64,000 bases of DNA from positions 434,001 through 498,000 of the forward strand of contig OZ245325.1 of assembly GCA_965225705.1 (NCBI GenBank). Reading direction: 5' to 3'. The notes under the pieces are model-generated. The model did not search any database and was not told where the DNA came from. It saw nothing but the letters and a program-made list of their open reading frames with translations. The translations under genes and the position numbers were made by a program. This DNA comes from G965225705 sp965225705 (GTDB lineage: Bacteria; Pseudomonadota; Alphaproteobacteria; Caulobacterales; Maricaulaceae). Shown here one piece after another: positions 28,998-37,786 of this stretch; the stretch's first letter is position 1, and each line of letters begins with the position of its first letter.

Positions 28998-31900
28998 TTA
29001 AAACTTCATTCCAAGACCTATACGATAAGAACGACCTATCTCACCAGAAACACCATATGTCCCAAAGTAATCATCCACAGGGTGGAGGGGGCGTGAATTG
29101 AAGACATTGTCAATATTCAGGCGAATAGTAAAACGGTCCCTGATGGTATAGGTCGCCCCAAAGTTAAAGAGCCAGTAGGGATCCATCTCATTAAAAGGCT
29201 TCCCATTGCTGTCAAGATAAGACCCAAATCTGGCTGTCTTGCTTATCTTACCACCACCACGATAACGGGTCTGCCAGAACAGAGTTAAAGGCCCACGTGC
29301 CCAGCCAAGATTAAGCTGACCTTTCCAGTTGGGGTGATCATCAAGCCCTTCATCGTCGGAAATATCAATCCCGGTTTTAGAACTGTCATCATTTAAGAGA
29401 TTGGCAAGACTTCCTGAAATCGTAACACGACCATAATCCGCTTTCCTGTTGAGAGCATCCGCCAGATCAAACTGATAATCCAGCTTCATCAGAATAATCT
29501 CTTTCTTCACATAGCCAGCATTCACATAACCGGTGTTAAAGCCTGTGACCTGAAAATCAGCATCACGTGTAAACAGGTTACAATACTGATTGGGGAATTC
29601 CTCATTATCATAACAGGATTCCATAGCCTCCGTCACGGAAAGGTCAGAGATAGCATCTTCCAGGTCCAGATTGATATAATCAAAACTGAAGGTCAGACCT
29701 TCTACCCAGTGGGGGCGAAGAACAAAGCCCACCGTCCAGGCATCCGATTTCTCATTCTTTAACTCAGCATTACCCCCTGTTGTTCCCCTTTGTGTCGCGT
29801 TCACAATGATGGACTGGAAGTCTTGGGGAACACCCGCTGCGGTACAGTTCTTCCGCCGTGTTGCTGCATGCTCCCCCCGGTCAATATATGTGGGGTCACA
29901 GGGGTCAGAAGCTCTATTAAACACAGAGCTCCGTGGGAGATAGAGTTCTGTCAGGGCCGGGGCACGAATAGCACGGGTGTAATTTCCCCTGAACTCAACA
30001 TCCTGAACAGGAGATAAACGCGCCCCTATGGTATAGGTGGAATCTCCACCCGCCGTAGAATGCTTCACATAACGATACGCCCCTTCAAGGGAGAAACTGT
30101 GCAGAAAATTAAAGTCCATCTCCGGAGAAATAATGGGGGCAAAAAACTCTCCATAAAACTCATTCGTATTATATTTACCAGAGTTTGCACCGATGGGCAC
30201 AGAACGACCTATACCATCCTGATAGGCCTGATTGGGTCTGAAACTGGATTTCTCACGCCGGTGTTCATAACCCAGACCCACAGCAAACCCACCCGCAGGA
30301 AGCTGGAAGATCTCCCCACTGATATTGGCACTAATAACACTTTGCTCATTGGTGGCTTTAGCATTAAAGTTTGTGAGCATATAGTCTTTGGCTTCCTGAC
30401 TGGGGGAGCCTTCCCCAAACAGATTAAGAGGCTGACAGTCCCGGATAGCAGGGTCTGTGGAACCAGGATTAGCCAGAGTTGCAGCACAGACAATATTTCC
30501 TGTTGCCGGGTCACGCACAGCATCCAGAGCATATTCAAAACGTTTCTGGATAATATTACGTCTGTGGCTGTTGGATTCAGAATGCCCTGTGAGGTAAGAA
30601 ATATTCCAGTCAAATGTTCTGTCCAGCAGGTCAAAATCCCCTTCAAAACCACCTGCCACACGCCAGAGTTTCACTTTGGTTTCATCAGGACTGTTATTCG
30701 TAATATCACGTGAAGCACGTCCCAGATAAAAATCCCCGGTAACGCCGGCATCTGCCAAAGCCTGTCTGGCCTGTGCCGTCAGGAAAGGATTATTGATGTT
30801 AAACTTGAGGGGAGAGCTAACGCCTCTGCTTCCAAAACTGGGGCTGTTATAAAAAGGCTGATTACGCTCTTCTGTCCCTTTGGTATCCGCATAATTGGCT
30901 TCCAGGAAAAAGCGGATACGGTCTGTGATATCATAATGTGCATTTCCAGCCAGAAGAAAACGTGTCTGAGGAGATTTTATAACAGAAGAATCACTAACGT
31001 TCTGACCGTCACCGCCAAGCCCAATATAATCTCCTCCCGTTGGTTTTCCAGGGTTAAAGGGGACAGCATTACCTGCTTGATCAAAGTGCAAAGACACCTT
31101 TTCTCCCGCAGAATTCACAAAAGCGTCTTCACCATCCGGATCATAATAAGGAGTTTTAAGAATAAGCCCTCCATATGTGTTATCTGTGTAACGAAAATCA
31201 TATTGTAGTTGACGGATAGAAGGTTTTCCAACCGGGCGCTGGGCAGACCAGCCATGTAGAAGATAATCTCTGTCTGCATCCGTGATGCCATCTGTTTTCT
31301 GATACTGGGCCGCAAATGTGACATTCCCGCGACCCCCAGCAAAGTTCTTTCCTAAAAGAGCAGAAAAATTATGTTCCTGACCATCCCCTTCTTCCGTAAA
31401 ACCATGCTGATAGTTAAATTCTGCACCCTCAAAATCCTGTTTAAATAAAATATTGACCGTGCCCGCAATAGCATCAGCACCATAAATCGGTGCCCCACCC
31501 GTTGCAATAATCTCTGTCCGGTCAATCAGAGGTGTCGGGATAACATTTAAATCAACCTGTCCACCGGGGTTGGCCCCTGAAAACAGCGTGATGGGGTTGG
31601 AGGAGACAAAACGACGCCCATTGACAAGGGTAAGCGTACGCTGAGAGCCTAAATCCAGGTAGTCGACAAAGTTTTGTGCCACAGAAAAACCTGACTGACC
31701 ACCATACTGGTCTTGTGTATCCCCAAAACTGACCCCCTGATTAAGGGCATCTGCAAGATTCTCAAAACCCCGTTCTTTAAGAAATTCATCTGTGATCACA
31801 CTGCCGGGCTGAAGTGTATCAAAACCTGCCCTTTTGATCCGTGACCCCGTCACCACAATTCTGTCCCCTGAGTCTGAACCAGGGGCTTCAGCCTCCTCCA

Positions 31901-32129
31901 CCAGGGTTTCTACCTGAGAAGCAGCCTCTTCTGTCGCGTCCCCTGCCTGATCTTCAACACCCTGATTCGTAGTTTGTAAGCGGGCAAGCTCTAACACCTC
32001 TTCCGTTTTCTTTCCCTGTCCTTCTTCTGCCAGAGCAGCTGGTGTCATCATCGCGCCGCCTGCAAGAAAGCTTGCGCTTAAGAGAACAGTTTTAAAAACT
32101 GCTGGTGTTTTTTTAAGAATTGAGGACAT
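28998..32129 (-). CDS. TonB-dependent receptor, right copy (identical protein)
   Basis: The product is identical over all 1,043 residues to that of the left copy, with the same signal peptide, plug and barrel. The upstream 366 bases are also duplicated, so both genes should be expressed alike. Having two identical receptors may raise dosage. Alternatively the pair is recent and not yet diverged, or is kept identical by gene conversion. ATG 32129 has AAGGAG upstream on the minus strand. Transcription points toward valS and in the same direction as valS. Confidence 0.93.
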   Translation of the reverse strand: MSSILKKTPAVFKTVLLSASFLAGGAMMTPAALAEEGQGKKTEEVLELARLQTTNQGVEDQAGDATEEAASQVETLVEEAEAPGSDSGDRIVVTGSRIKRAGFDTLQPGSVITDEFLKERGFENLADALNQGVSFGDTQDQYGGQSGFSVAQNFVDYLDLGSQRTLTLVNGRRFVSSNPITLFSGANPGGQVDLNVIPTPLIDRTEIIATGGAPIYGADAIAGTVNILFKQDFEGAEFNYQHGFTEEGDGQEHNFSALLGKNFAGGRGNVTFAAQYQKTDGITDADRDYLLHGWSAQRPVGKPSIRQLQYDFRYTDNTYGGLILKTPYYDPDGEDAFVNSAGEKVSLHFDQAGNAVPFNPGKPTGGDYIGLGGDGQNVSDSSVIKSPQTRFLLAGNAHYDITDRIRFFLEANYADTKGTEERNQPFYNSPSFGSRGVSSPLKFNINNPFLTAQARQALADAGVTGDFYLGRASRDITNNSPDETKVKLWRVAGGFEGDFDLLDRTFDWNISYLTGHSESNSHRRNIIQKRFEYALDAVRDPATGNIVCAATLANPGSTDPAIRDCQPLNLFGEGSPSQEAKDYMLTNFNAKATNEQSVISANISGEIFQLPAGGFAVGLGYEHRREKSSFRPNQAYQDGIGRSVPIGANSGKYNTNEFYGEFFAPIISPEMDFNFLHSFSLEGAYRYVKHSTAGGDSTYTIGARLSPVQDVEFRGNYTRAIRAPALTELYLPRSSVFNRASDPCDPTYIDRGEHAATRRKNCTAAGVPQDFQSIIVNATQRGTTGGNAELKNEKSDAWTVGFVLRPHWVEGLTFSFDYINLDLEDAISDLSVTEAMESCYDNEEFPNQYCNLFTRDADFQVTGFNTGYVNAGYVKKEIILMKLDYQFDLADALNRKADYGRVTISGSLANLLNDDSSKTGIDISDDEGLDDHPNWKGQLNLGWARGPLTLFWQTRYRGGGKISKTARFGSYLDSNGKPFNEMDPYWLFNFGATYTIRDRFTIRLNIDNVFNSRPLHPVDDYFGTYGVSGEIGRSYRIGLGMKF

Positions 32130-32496
32130 ATGGGGAACTCCTTTTTTCAGCATTTTGCAGGACGACAAAAAGCTATAGTTCAAGATCAAATTTGTAAGAT
32201 TTTAGAAATAAAAAACTATACATATATTCATGTCAATTTTTACAAGACTTGATCAGACATGTTCCCACGACCAGATTTATTGGCATTCAATAAATTCTTT
32301 GAAGAAAAAATATTCCACAACCCCCGGAATATTTTCATGTCAAAAGATTAATGAAGAGGAAATGTTAGAAAAAATTCAGTTCACATAAGGAATTAAAAAT
32401 AATTTTACTTTTTATAAAAAAACCAAAACATAAATTCAAAACATAATGTGTGATAAAAAAACATCACACCAAAAACTTTTTAAAAAATAATGAAAA

Positions 32497-32509
32497 ATCT
32501 TCTTAAAAA
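32497..32509. repeat. 13-bp direct repeat at the outer edge of the right copy
   Basis: Second copy of ATCTTCTTAAAAA, one base beyond the repeat end at 32495. Together with 28904-28916 it brackets the right receptor copy. Confidence 0.7.
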
Positions 32510-32691
32510 GAATGCTCCCGCCTGTCTTTAAGGTGAGAATATGTTTTCTCACAGACTATATATGTGAGAAAAATAGCCTTTTTTTTATGAGGTAGAGAAG
32601 CAAAAAATTTACTTTGTTCAGCATAGGTTTATAAGAAGGAGATACACTTTTGCTGATGTCTTCTTCCCTGTTCGGAGTTTGAGTTACCATC
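32510..32691. other. Upstream region of the IalB-family gene with GTGAGAA repeats
   Basis: No gene is seen. GTGAGAA occurs at 32533-32539, as its inverse TTCTCAC at 32546-32552, and again at 32564-32570. TTCTCACA/TGTGAGAA can form an 8-bp stem followed a few bases later by a T-run. The cluster could be an operator or a weak terminator remnant. AGAAGGAG at 32634-32641 lies too far from the ATG at 32692 to be its ribosome site. Confidence 0.3.
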
Positions 32692-33213
32692 ATGATACGT
32701 CCAAATCTGTTCCTTTTTGTTGTTATCCTTTTTAGCTTTTGTTCTTTTATGAGAGCAGAGGCCCAGGACAAAAGTACACCAAAATTTCAGGGGGCTTTTA
32801 AAGACTGGTCCGTCTATAAGCGCACAATGGGTAAAGATGTTATTTGTTATGCTTTGTCAAAACCTTTTGATAAAGCCCCTAAAAATGTGCGTCATGGTGA
32901 TGTTTATTTCCTTATTGCAAGCTGGAAATCTGGTGCAGCTCTTGAACAGCCAAGTTTTCTTGCAGGCTATCCCCTGCGTGTGTCTGTGAACCCTGAGATT
33001 CAGGTTGGATCTGACAAATTTTCTATGTTTGTTGCCGCTCATGAAGCTTTTATTGACTCTGGCACAGATGAAAAAAAACTGATCACAGCGATGAAACGCG
33101 GCAGTGTTATGCGCCTTGAGGCAACCTCTGTGCGGGGAACAAATACAGCCTACCAGTTTTCTCTCAAAGGGGTGCAGTCTGCTTTAGAGAAAGTCAAAGC
33201 TGTCTGTTCATAA
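32692..33213 (+). CDS. Invasion-associated locus B (IalB) family protein
   Basis: A 173-residue periplasmic protein. The signal peptide ends near residue 25 (...FMRAEAQ). The mature part begins with FQGAFKDWSVYKRT and includes VICYALSKPFDKAPKNVRHGDVYFLI and a conserved terminal Cys (KAVCS), as in IalB-family proteins of alphaproteobacteria. Despite the name, most members are not invasion factors and their role is unknown. The location just upstream of rlmN is a known neighbourhood in this class. Confidence 0.8.
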   Translation: MIRPNLFLFVVILFSFCSFMRAEAQDKSTPKFQGAFKDWSVYKRTMGKDVICYALSKPFDKAPKNVRHGDVYFLIASWKSGAALEQPSFLAGYPLRVSVNPEIQVGSDKFSMFVAAHEAFIDSGTDEKKLITAMKRGSVMRLEATSVRGTNTAYQFSLKGVQSALEKVKAVCS

Positions 33214-33285
33214 GAGGCTCTGCTTCTGAAGAGGACAAAGCCAGATGATTTCTTCTATAATGAAAGGTAACACAGAGAAAATTTT

Positions 33286-34464
33286 ATGAGTACACACACC
33301 ATAACCCAGCCTCAGAAAGGAACAAAAAATTCATCAGCCCTTGTCCCCCCTGTGGTTAAACCTTCTCTTGTGGGGCTGACGCGATCTGGCCTTGAAGACA
33401 AGCTTATGGATTTTGGGGTGCCTCCCTCAAAAGCACGCATGCGCACACGACAACTCTGGCGCTGGGTTTATCACTATGGCGTACAGAATTTTGACATGAT
33501 GACGGATGTGTCAAAAGAGATGCGGAAGGGTTTGGAGCAGGCCTTCACACTTGAAAGGCCAGAGGTGATTGACAAACAAATTGCCCGTGATGGTGTTCGT
33601 AAATACCTTATCCGTTTTGCACCAGGTGTTGAGGCTGAGACTGTTTTTATTCCTGGTGTCGGGAAAAGTGGGGCCCTTTGTGTGTCCTCTCAGGTTGGAT
33701 GCACGCTCACCTGTACATTCTGCCATACAGGATCACAGAAACTTGTACGTAATTTAACATCTGCAGAAATTATTGCCCAGCTTATGATCGTGCGTGATGA
33801 TTTAGGCGAATGGCCTTCACCAGAGGAAGGCCGGCAGATCTCCAACCTTGTTTTTATGGGGATGGGGGAGCCTCTTTATAATCTGGATAATGTTGCTGAG
33901 GCCATTGAGGTTATCAGCGATGGGGACGGTCTTGCCCTTGGCCGGCGGCGTATTACAGTGTCCACATCAGGCGTTGTGCCCCGGATTACAGAGCTTGGTG
34001 AGCGTACAGGTGTTATGCTGGCAATTTCTTTGCACGCTGTGACAGATGAGGTGCGTGAGCAACTTGTGCCCCTTAATAAAAAATACCCGATTGCAGACCT
34101 GCTTGAAGCCTGTCGTGCCTATCCGGGGCTCTCCAACTCTAAACGTATTACCTTTGAATATGTCATGATTAAAGGGGTGAATGATTCTTTAGCTGAAGCA
34201 GGGGCTCTGGCACAGCTTCTTGCGGGTATTCCTTCTAAAATCAACCTTATTCCCTTCAACCCCTGGCCTGGTTCTTCCTTTGTATGTTCAGATTGGGACC
34301 GTATTGAAGCCTTTGCAGAGATACTTAATCGTGCAGGCTATGCTTCCCCCATTCGAACCCCACGGGGACGCGATATTCTGGCAGCCTGCGGGCAACTACG
34401 CTCGCAATCCCTTAAAACCCGTGCCAGCCTTAAGCGAAAACTTTATCAGCCTGTCTCTTCCTAG
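33286..34464 (+). CDS. rlmN: 23S rRNA A2503 / tRNA A37 C2-methyltransferase
   Basis: A radical-SAM enzyme of 392 residues that methylates adenine 2503 of 23S rRNA and adenine 37 of some tRNAs. The Fe-S cluster cysteines are C139, C143 and C146 in [33 protein letters not shown] and [14 protein letters not shown] are RlmN signatures, and a catalytic Cys lies near the end (AACGQL). It starts at ATG 33286 and converges with the SIMPL gene, nine bases away. Confidence 0.96.
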   Translation: MSTHTITQPQKGTKNSSALVPPVVKPSLVGLTRSGLEDKLMDFGVPPSKARMRTRQLWRWVYHYGVQNFDMMTDVSKEMRKGLEQAFTLERPEVIDKQIARDGVRKYLIRFAPGVEAETVFIPGVGKSGALCVSSQVGCTLTCTFCHTGSQKLVRNLTSAEIIAQLMIVRDDLGEWPSPEEGRQISNLVFMGMGEPLYNLDNVAEAIEVISDGDGLALGRRRITVSTSGVVPRITELGERTGVMLAISLHAVTDEVREQLVPLNKKYPIADLLEACRAYPGLSNSKRITFEYVMIKGVNDSLAEAGALAQLLAGIPSKINLIPFNPWPGSSFVCSDWDRIEAFAEILNRAGYASPIRTPRGRDILAACGQLRSQSLKTRASLKRKLYQPVSS

Positions 34465-34473
34465 GGCTTTGCT

Positions 34474-35208
34474 CTAGTCTTCCAGCTGGTATGTTATGGT
34501 ATTGACCACGCGGACTGTTTTGAAGATTTGCGTACTTTCCTTTTCACCGACCACCGGATCACGCGGTAAAATAACAAAAACACCCTGATGTGCTGTGTTA
34601 ATGCGACCTATCAGGCTTCCGGAATCCTGAGAAAACTGGACAGCGGCCTCCCGCGCTTTTTGGGTGGCTTCTGCAATCATGGCAGGTTTGATTTCATTGA
34701 GGCCCGTAAACACATAAACCGGGTCACGGCTTTCCCAGTCCTGATGGAGCACAATACCCTGGCGGACCAGAACACCAAGCCTGCGGCTGACATCAGCCAC
34801 AAGATCAACATTATGGGAGCGTACTGTAACAGTTTGTACAATCGCATAACGATCCCGTTCAGCTTGCTCACTATACCGCTTTAAATCTTCTACCCTCAGA
34901 CCACCGGGCTGAATTTCTGCCTGATCAAACCCCTGTGTCTGAAGAAAGGAACGGATTTTTTGGAGGTCCTGATCAAGTGTCTCCTGGACCCCAGCAAGAT
35001 CATTACCCGATGCTGTAAAACGGATCGTCCAAAGGGCGAGATCTGCCTTCACGTCACGCTCTGCAAGGCCCTTAACTGTCACACGTCGCTGAACATTTTT
35101 ACTCTCAACCATACCTTTCTGGATTTGCCAACCTGCTCCTAAAAAGCCAGCTGAGAGAAGAAAAGCAGCCAGGAGACCTGACGCAAAACCTGAATTTCCG
35201 TGCATCAT
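34474..35208 (-). CDS. SIMPL (DUF541) domain protein
   Basis: A 244-residue protein. An N-terminal membrane anchor or uncleaved signal (SGLLAAFLLSAGFLGAGWQIQKG) is followed by the SIMPL domain RRVTVKGLAERDVKADLALWTIRFTASGNDLAGVQ, which covers most of the chain. Related proteins (E. coli YggE) sit in the periplasm or membrane, and a role in oxidative stress has been proposed; the reaction is unknown. It is transcribed alone on the minus strand, convergent with rlmN. Confidence 0.85.
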   Translation of the reverse strand: MMHGNSGFASGLLAAFLLSAGFLGAGWQIQKGMVESKNVQRRVTVKGLAERDVKADLALWTIRFTASGNDLAGVQETLDQDLQKIRSFLQTQGFDQAEIQPGGLRVEDLKRYSEQAERDRYAIVQTVTVRSHNVDLVADVSRRLGVLVRQGIVLHQDWESRDPVYVFTGLNEIKPAMIAEATQKAREAAVQFSQDSGSLIGRINTAHQGVFVILPRDPVVGEKESTQIFKTVRVVNTITYQLED

Positions 35209-35312
35209 TGGGTGTAACCTTTATATCTTCTTGAAAGAAGCGTCATCTTCAGGACAGAATAGCACCTGTATGCTAACATAACCTTCCTGTCCCTGTCATA
35301 GTCGATAAACTT

Positions 35313-37508
35313 CTAATTCCCGAAGAGTCCTTTGAGGGTCTCTTCAAGTTTTTTCTTTTTACCTTCCTTTTTCTGGTCTGACTGATCTTTGCTCTGATCT
35401 TCTTTTTTCTTCTTATCCTCTTTTTTCAACCCAAGAAGGTCTTTAAGGAGATCCCCAGCTTCGCCGCCAATCTGTTTGTCGATGAGCTTTGTGCCCTCTT
35501 TCTGAAGGGCTTTTCGTGCTGCCCGTTCAGCCGTTTTCTCAAGGGCATCTATGCCAAAAGAGGTTGTAACAGACTGCCATGGCCCTTTAAAGATAATGTC
35601 AACAGGGGCCACACCCTGAATGTCTGTCTCGCCCCCCTGTCCCTGTGAGCTGGCAACAAGCCCCGGGTTCAGTCGATAGTCAAGGCTTTGTCCCCCCACA
35701 TCTACAAAACCATGGCCCTTAACCCGTATAAGAGGCGCCAGAAGCACCAGGTCATCATTGTAAGCAATGCCTTCTTTGAGAGAAAATGTTCCCCTAAGTT
35801 CTGTAAAGTCTGTTTTTTCTTTTGTCCCAAAATTCTTAGCCAGAGAGCCATCTGCAAGACCGTGCACACCCTGTTTTAAGAAGCTCTCAACATGGCCATT
35901 TTCTAAAAGAGTTTCAAAACTTCGTGCAAGGGCCCCCAGATTGACCCCCACAAGAGCGCCATCTGTAAACGTGAAATTCCCTTCCCCTGAAAGGGTGTGC
36001 ATAAGACTATCTAAATTTTTTCCCTGTCCTTTGATATCAAGCTGTATTTTCCCCTGACCTTCAAGTTTTTTAAAATCTGCGGCATCTTTAAGAAGGGAGA
36101 AAACCCGGACCTTGTCCAGCAGAAGGCTCATGGTAAAAACCGGTTTTTCTTCATGTGTATTAAGGTAGACAGCACCATGTCCGGAACCCTCATAGAGATC
36201 CAGTTTTTCAAGATCAAGGTTCAAAACACCCTTTTGAAGGCGGGCCTTAAGAACACTTTCCCCAAGGGTGATGTTCTTAAATTTAATAAAGGGTGTGGTG
36301 AGGCTGAAGGAGGTGTCAAAAGCCTGAAGGGCCAAGAGGTTAAACTCTGTCACGGGCCAGCCAGTCTGTGGTGCATCGGAACCAGCTTGGTGTGCATCAG
36401 ACGGGGTGGAGGAAGGTGTAGGGTTTTTGCCCTGATTTGTCTGATTCTGTTTTGGCTGTTTTTTCATATAAGGTGTGAGATCTAAACCCTGAAGGTTCAG
36501 CATGCCACCTAAATTTAATCTTTCCCCCGGAGGAAAGCTTACCTTGAGACTTCCTTCACCTTTGATGGCGTCGAGAGTCAGTCTGGCTTTTTCAAAATTG
36601 ATATATCCCATGCCTCCGGCAGCAATGCCTGTGATAGAAAAGTTCTTATAGACCTGACCGTCAGGAAGTGTGGTGCCCAGTGTTGCTGCTATAGCATGCA
36701 GGGAAGGGATGGTAAGGTTCAAATCACCTGAAAAATCAGGGGACTCACTTTGAAGAAAATGACCCTTGAAATGTGCTCTGGCAAGATCGCTTTTGAAATC
36801 AAGAACCAGGGGCGTTTTCTGTCCTTCAAAAAAACTCTTCAGCGTATCAAGGTGAATCTGGAAAGAAAGTGGCTCATAATTGAAATAAAAACTTCCTCCA
36901 AGAGATAAAGGCTGATCAAAGGCCACCATGGACAGATCAAGATTGATTTTTGTAAGTGTATATTCTTTTTCTGTTGTAAAGTTTTTATATACAGCTGTCC
37001 CATCAACAAGGGTAACTTTACCAAGGCTTATATCAAAAGGAAGCTCACCGGGCTGGCGCCTGAAGCTTTGTTGTGTCTGCTCCGCTGGATCAGGTTTTGG
37101 TGAAGGTGCCGGGTGGTCAGAGGGGATAATAATCCAGTTTTTACGTCCATTTTCGTGCTGCTCAAGGTTCAAACGTGGTTTGATCAGGGAAAACTCACGC
37201 ACCTCTATGCGCCGGGAGAAAAGGGGTAAGAGTTTCAGAGATGCCCTCAATTCCTCCATATTTGCCAGGGTTTCGGCCTCAAAACCCTTCTGATTGTCAA
37301 TGACAACATTTTGAGCTTTAACACTGACAGGTGGCAATAGAGACAGGCTAATATCGCCATGAATGGTAACGGGACGTCCAAGGACCTGACCTGCCGTTTT
37401 TTCTATTTTCTCCCTATAGAAACTGCTGGGTATCATAAAGGGGATCGTCACGGCAGCGAGACAGAGAAGAAGAAAAAGAACCCCTGAGCCTAAAAGAATT
37501 TTTTTCAT
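35313..37508 (-). CDS. AsmA family protein
   Basis: A large envelope protein of 731 residues. A single N-terminal membrane helix (KKILLGSGVLFLLLCLAAVTIPFMI) is followed by IPSSFYREKIEKTAGQVLGRPVTIHGDISLSLLPP, the classic AsmA opening. The C-terminal part (GEGNFTFTDGALVGVNLGALAR...LVLLAPLIRVKGHGFVDVGGQSLDYRL) is also typical. A Ser/Pro/Asn/Gln-rich linker lies near residue 370. The last 60 residues are a Lys/Glu-rich tail. AsmA-like proteins are bridge-like factors linked to lipid transport to the outer membrane. ATG 37508 is chosen because it starts the anchor; a start 29 codons upstream is less likely. Confidence 0.87.
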   Translation of the reverse strand: MKKILLGSGVLFLLLCLAAVTIPFMIPSSFYREKIEKTAGQVLGRPVTIHGDISLSLLPPVSVKAQNVVIDNQKGFEAETLANMEELRASLKLLPLFSRRIEVREFSLIKPRLNLEQHENGRKNWIIIPSDHPAPSPKPDPAEQTQQSFRRQPGELPFDISLGKVTLVDGTAVYKNFTTEKEYTLTKINLDLSMVAFDQPLSLGGSFYFNYEPLSFQIHLDTLKSFFEGQKTPLVLDFKSDLARAHFKGHFLQSESPDFSGDLNLTIPSLHAIAATLGTTLPDGQVYKNFSITGIAAGGMGYINFEKARLTLDAIKGEGSLKVSFPPGERLNLGGMLNLQGLDLTPYMKKQPKQNQTNQGKNPTPSSTPSDAHQAGSDAPQTGWPVTEFNLLALQAFDTSFSLTTPFIKFKNITLGESVLKARLQKGVLNLDLEKLDLYEGSGHGAVYLNTHEEKPVFTMSLLLDKVRVFSLLKDAADFKKLEGQGKIQLDIKGQGKNLDSLMHTLSGEGNFTFTDGALVGVNLGALARSFETLLENGHVESFLKQGVHGLADGSLAKNFGTKEKTDFTELRGTFSLKEGIAYNDDLVLLAPLIRVKGHGFVDVGGQSLDYRLNPGLVASSQGQGGETDIQGVAPVDIIFKGPWQSVTTSFGIDALEKTAERAARKALQKEGTKLIDKQIGGEAGDLLKDLLGLKKEDKKKKEDQSKDQSDQKKEGKKKKLEETLKGLFGN

Positions 37509-37786
37509 AATTACAGTCCCAAACATCTGGGGGCAGGCTTTTGTCTGATAAGGGTGCAGAACAGAAAAACATAAATTCGAATATTTTCCTGCCAAACCCG
37601 GACGGGATTTTATCGCAACCTTTTAAAGAACACAAAAAACCACAAATTTCAAAAGGAAATTTGTTCCGTGTCAGAAGATTAATAAAGTTTCAGGGAAGAC
37701 AGAGGGCTTCTTGTGCTTTTTATAACAAAAAAAATCCACAAAGAAAAGGGTAGAAAGGCAGATGATTTTTGGACTTTTACAGGCAC

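Larger units (their letters stand above)
28909..32495 (-). repeat. Right copy of the 3,587-bp inverted repeat
   Basis: Reverse complement of 22502-26088, with equal length and one base change seen by eye (position 32367, in the untranslated upstream part). Its inner end is 130 bases upstream of the valS start. A 13-bp direct repeat borders both ends, which suggests that this is the inserted, younger copy. Confidence 0.95.

Noticed and set aside
30060..30713. A 217-codon frame opposite the receptor gene, present in both copies
   Set aside because: It is duplicated only because the receptor is duplicated; there are no domain features and the sense strand is a full TonB receptor.
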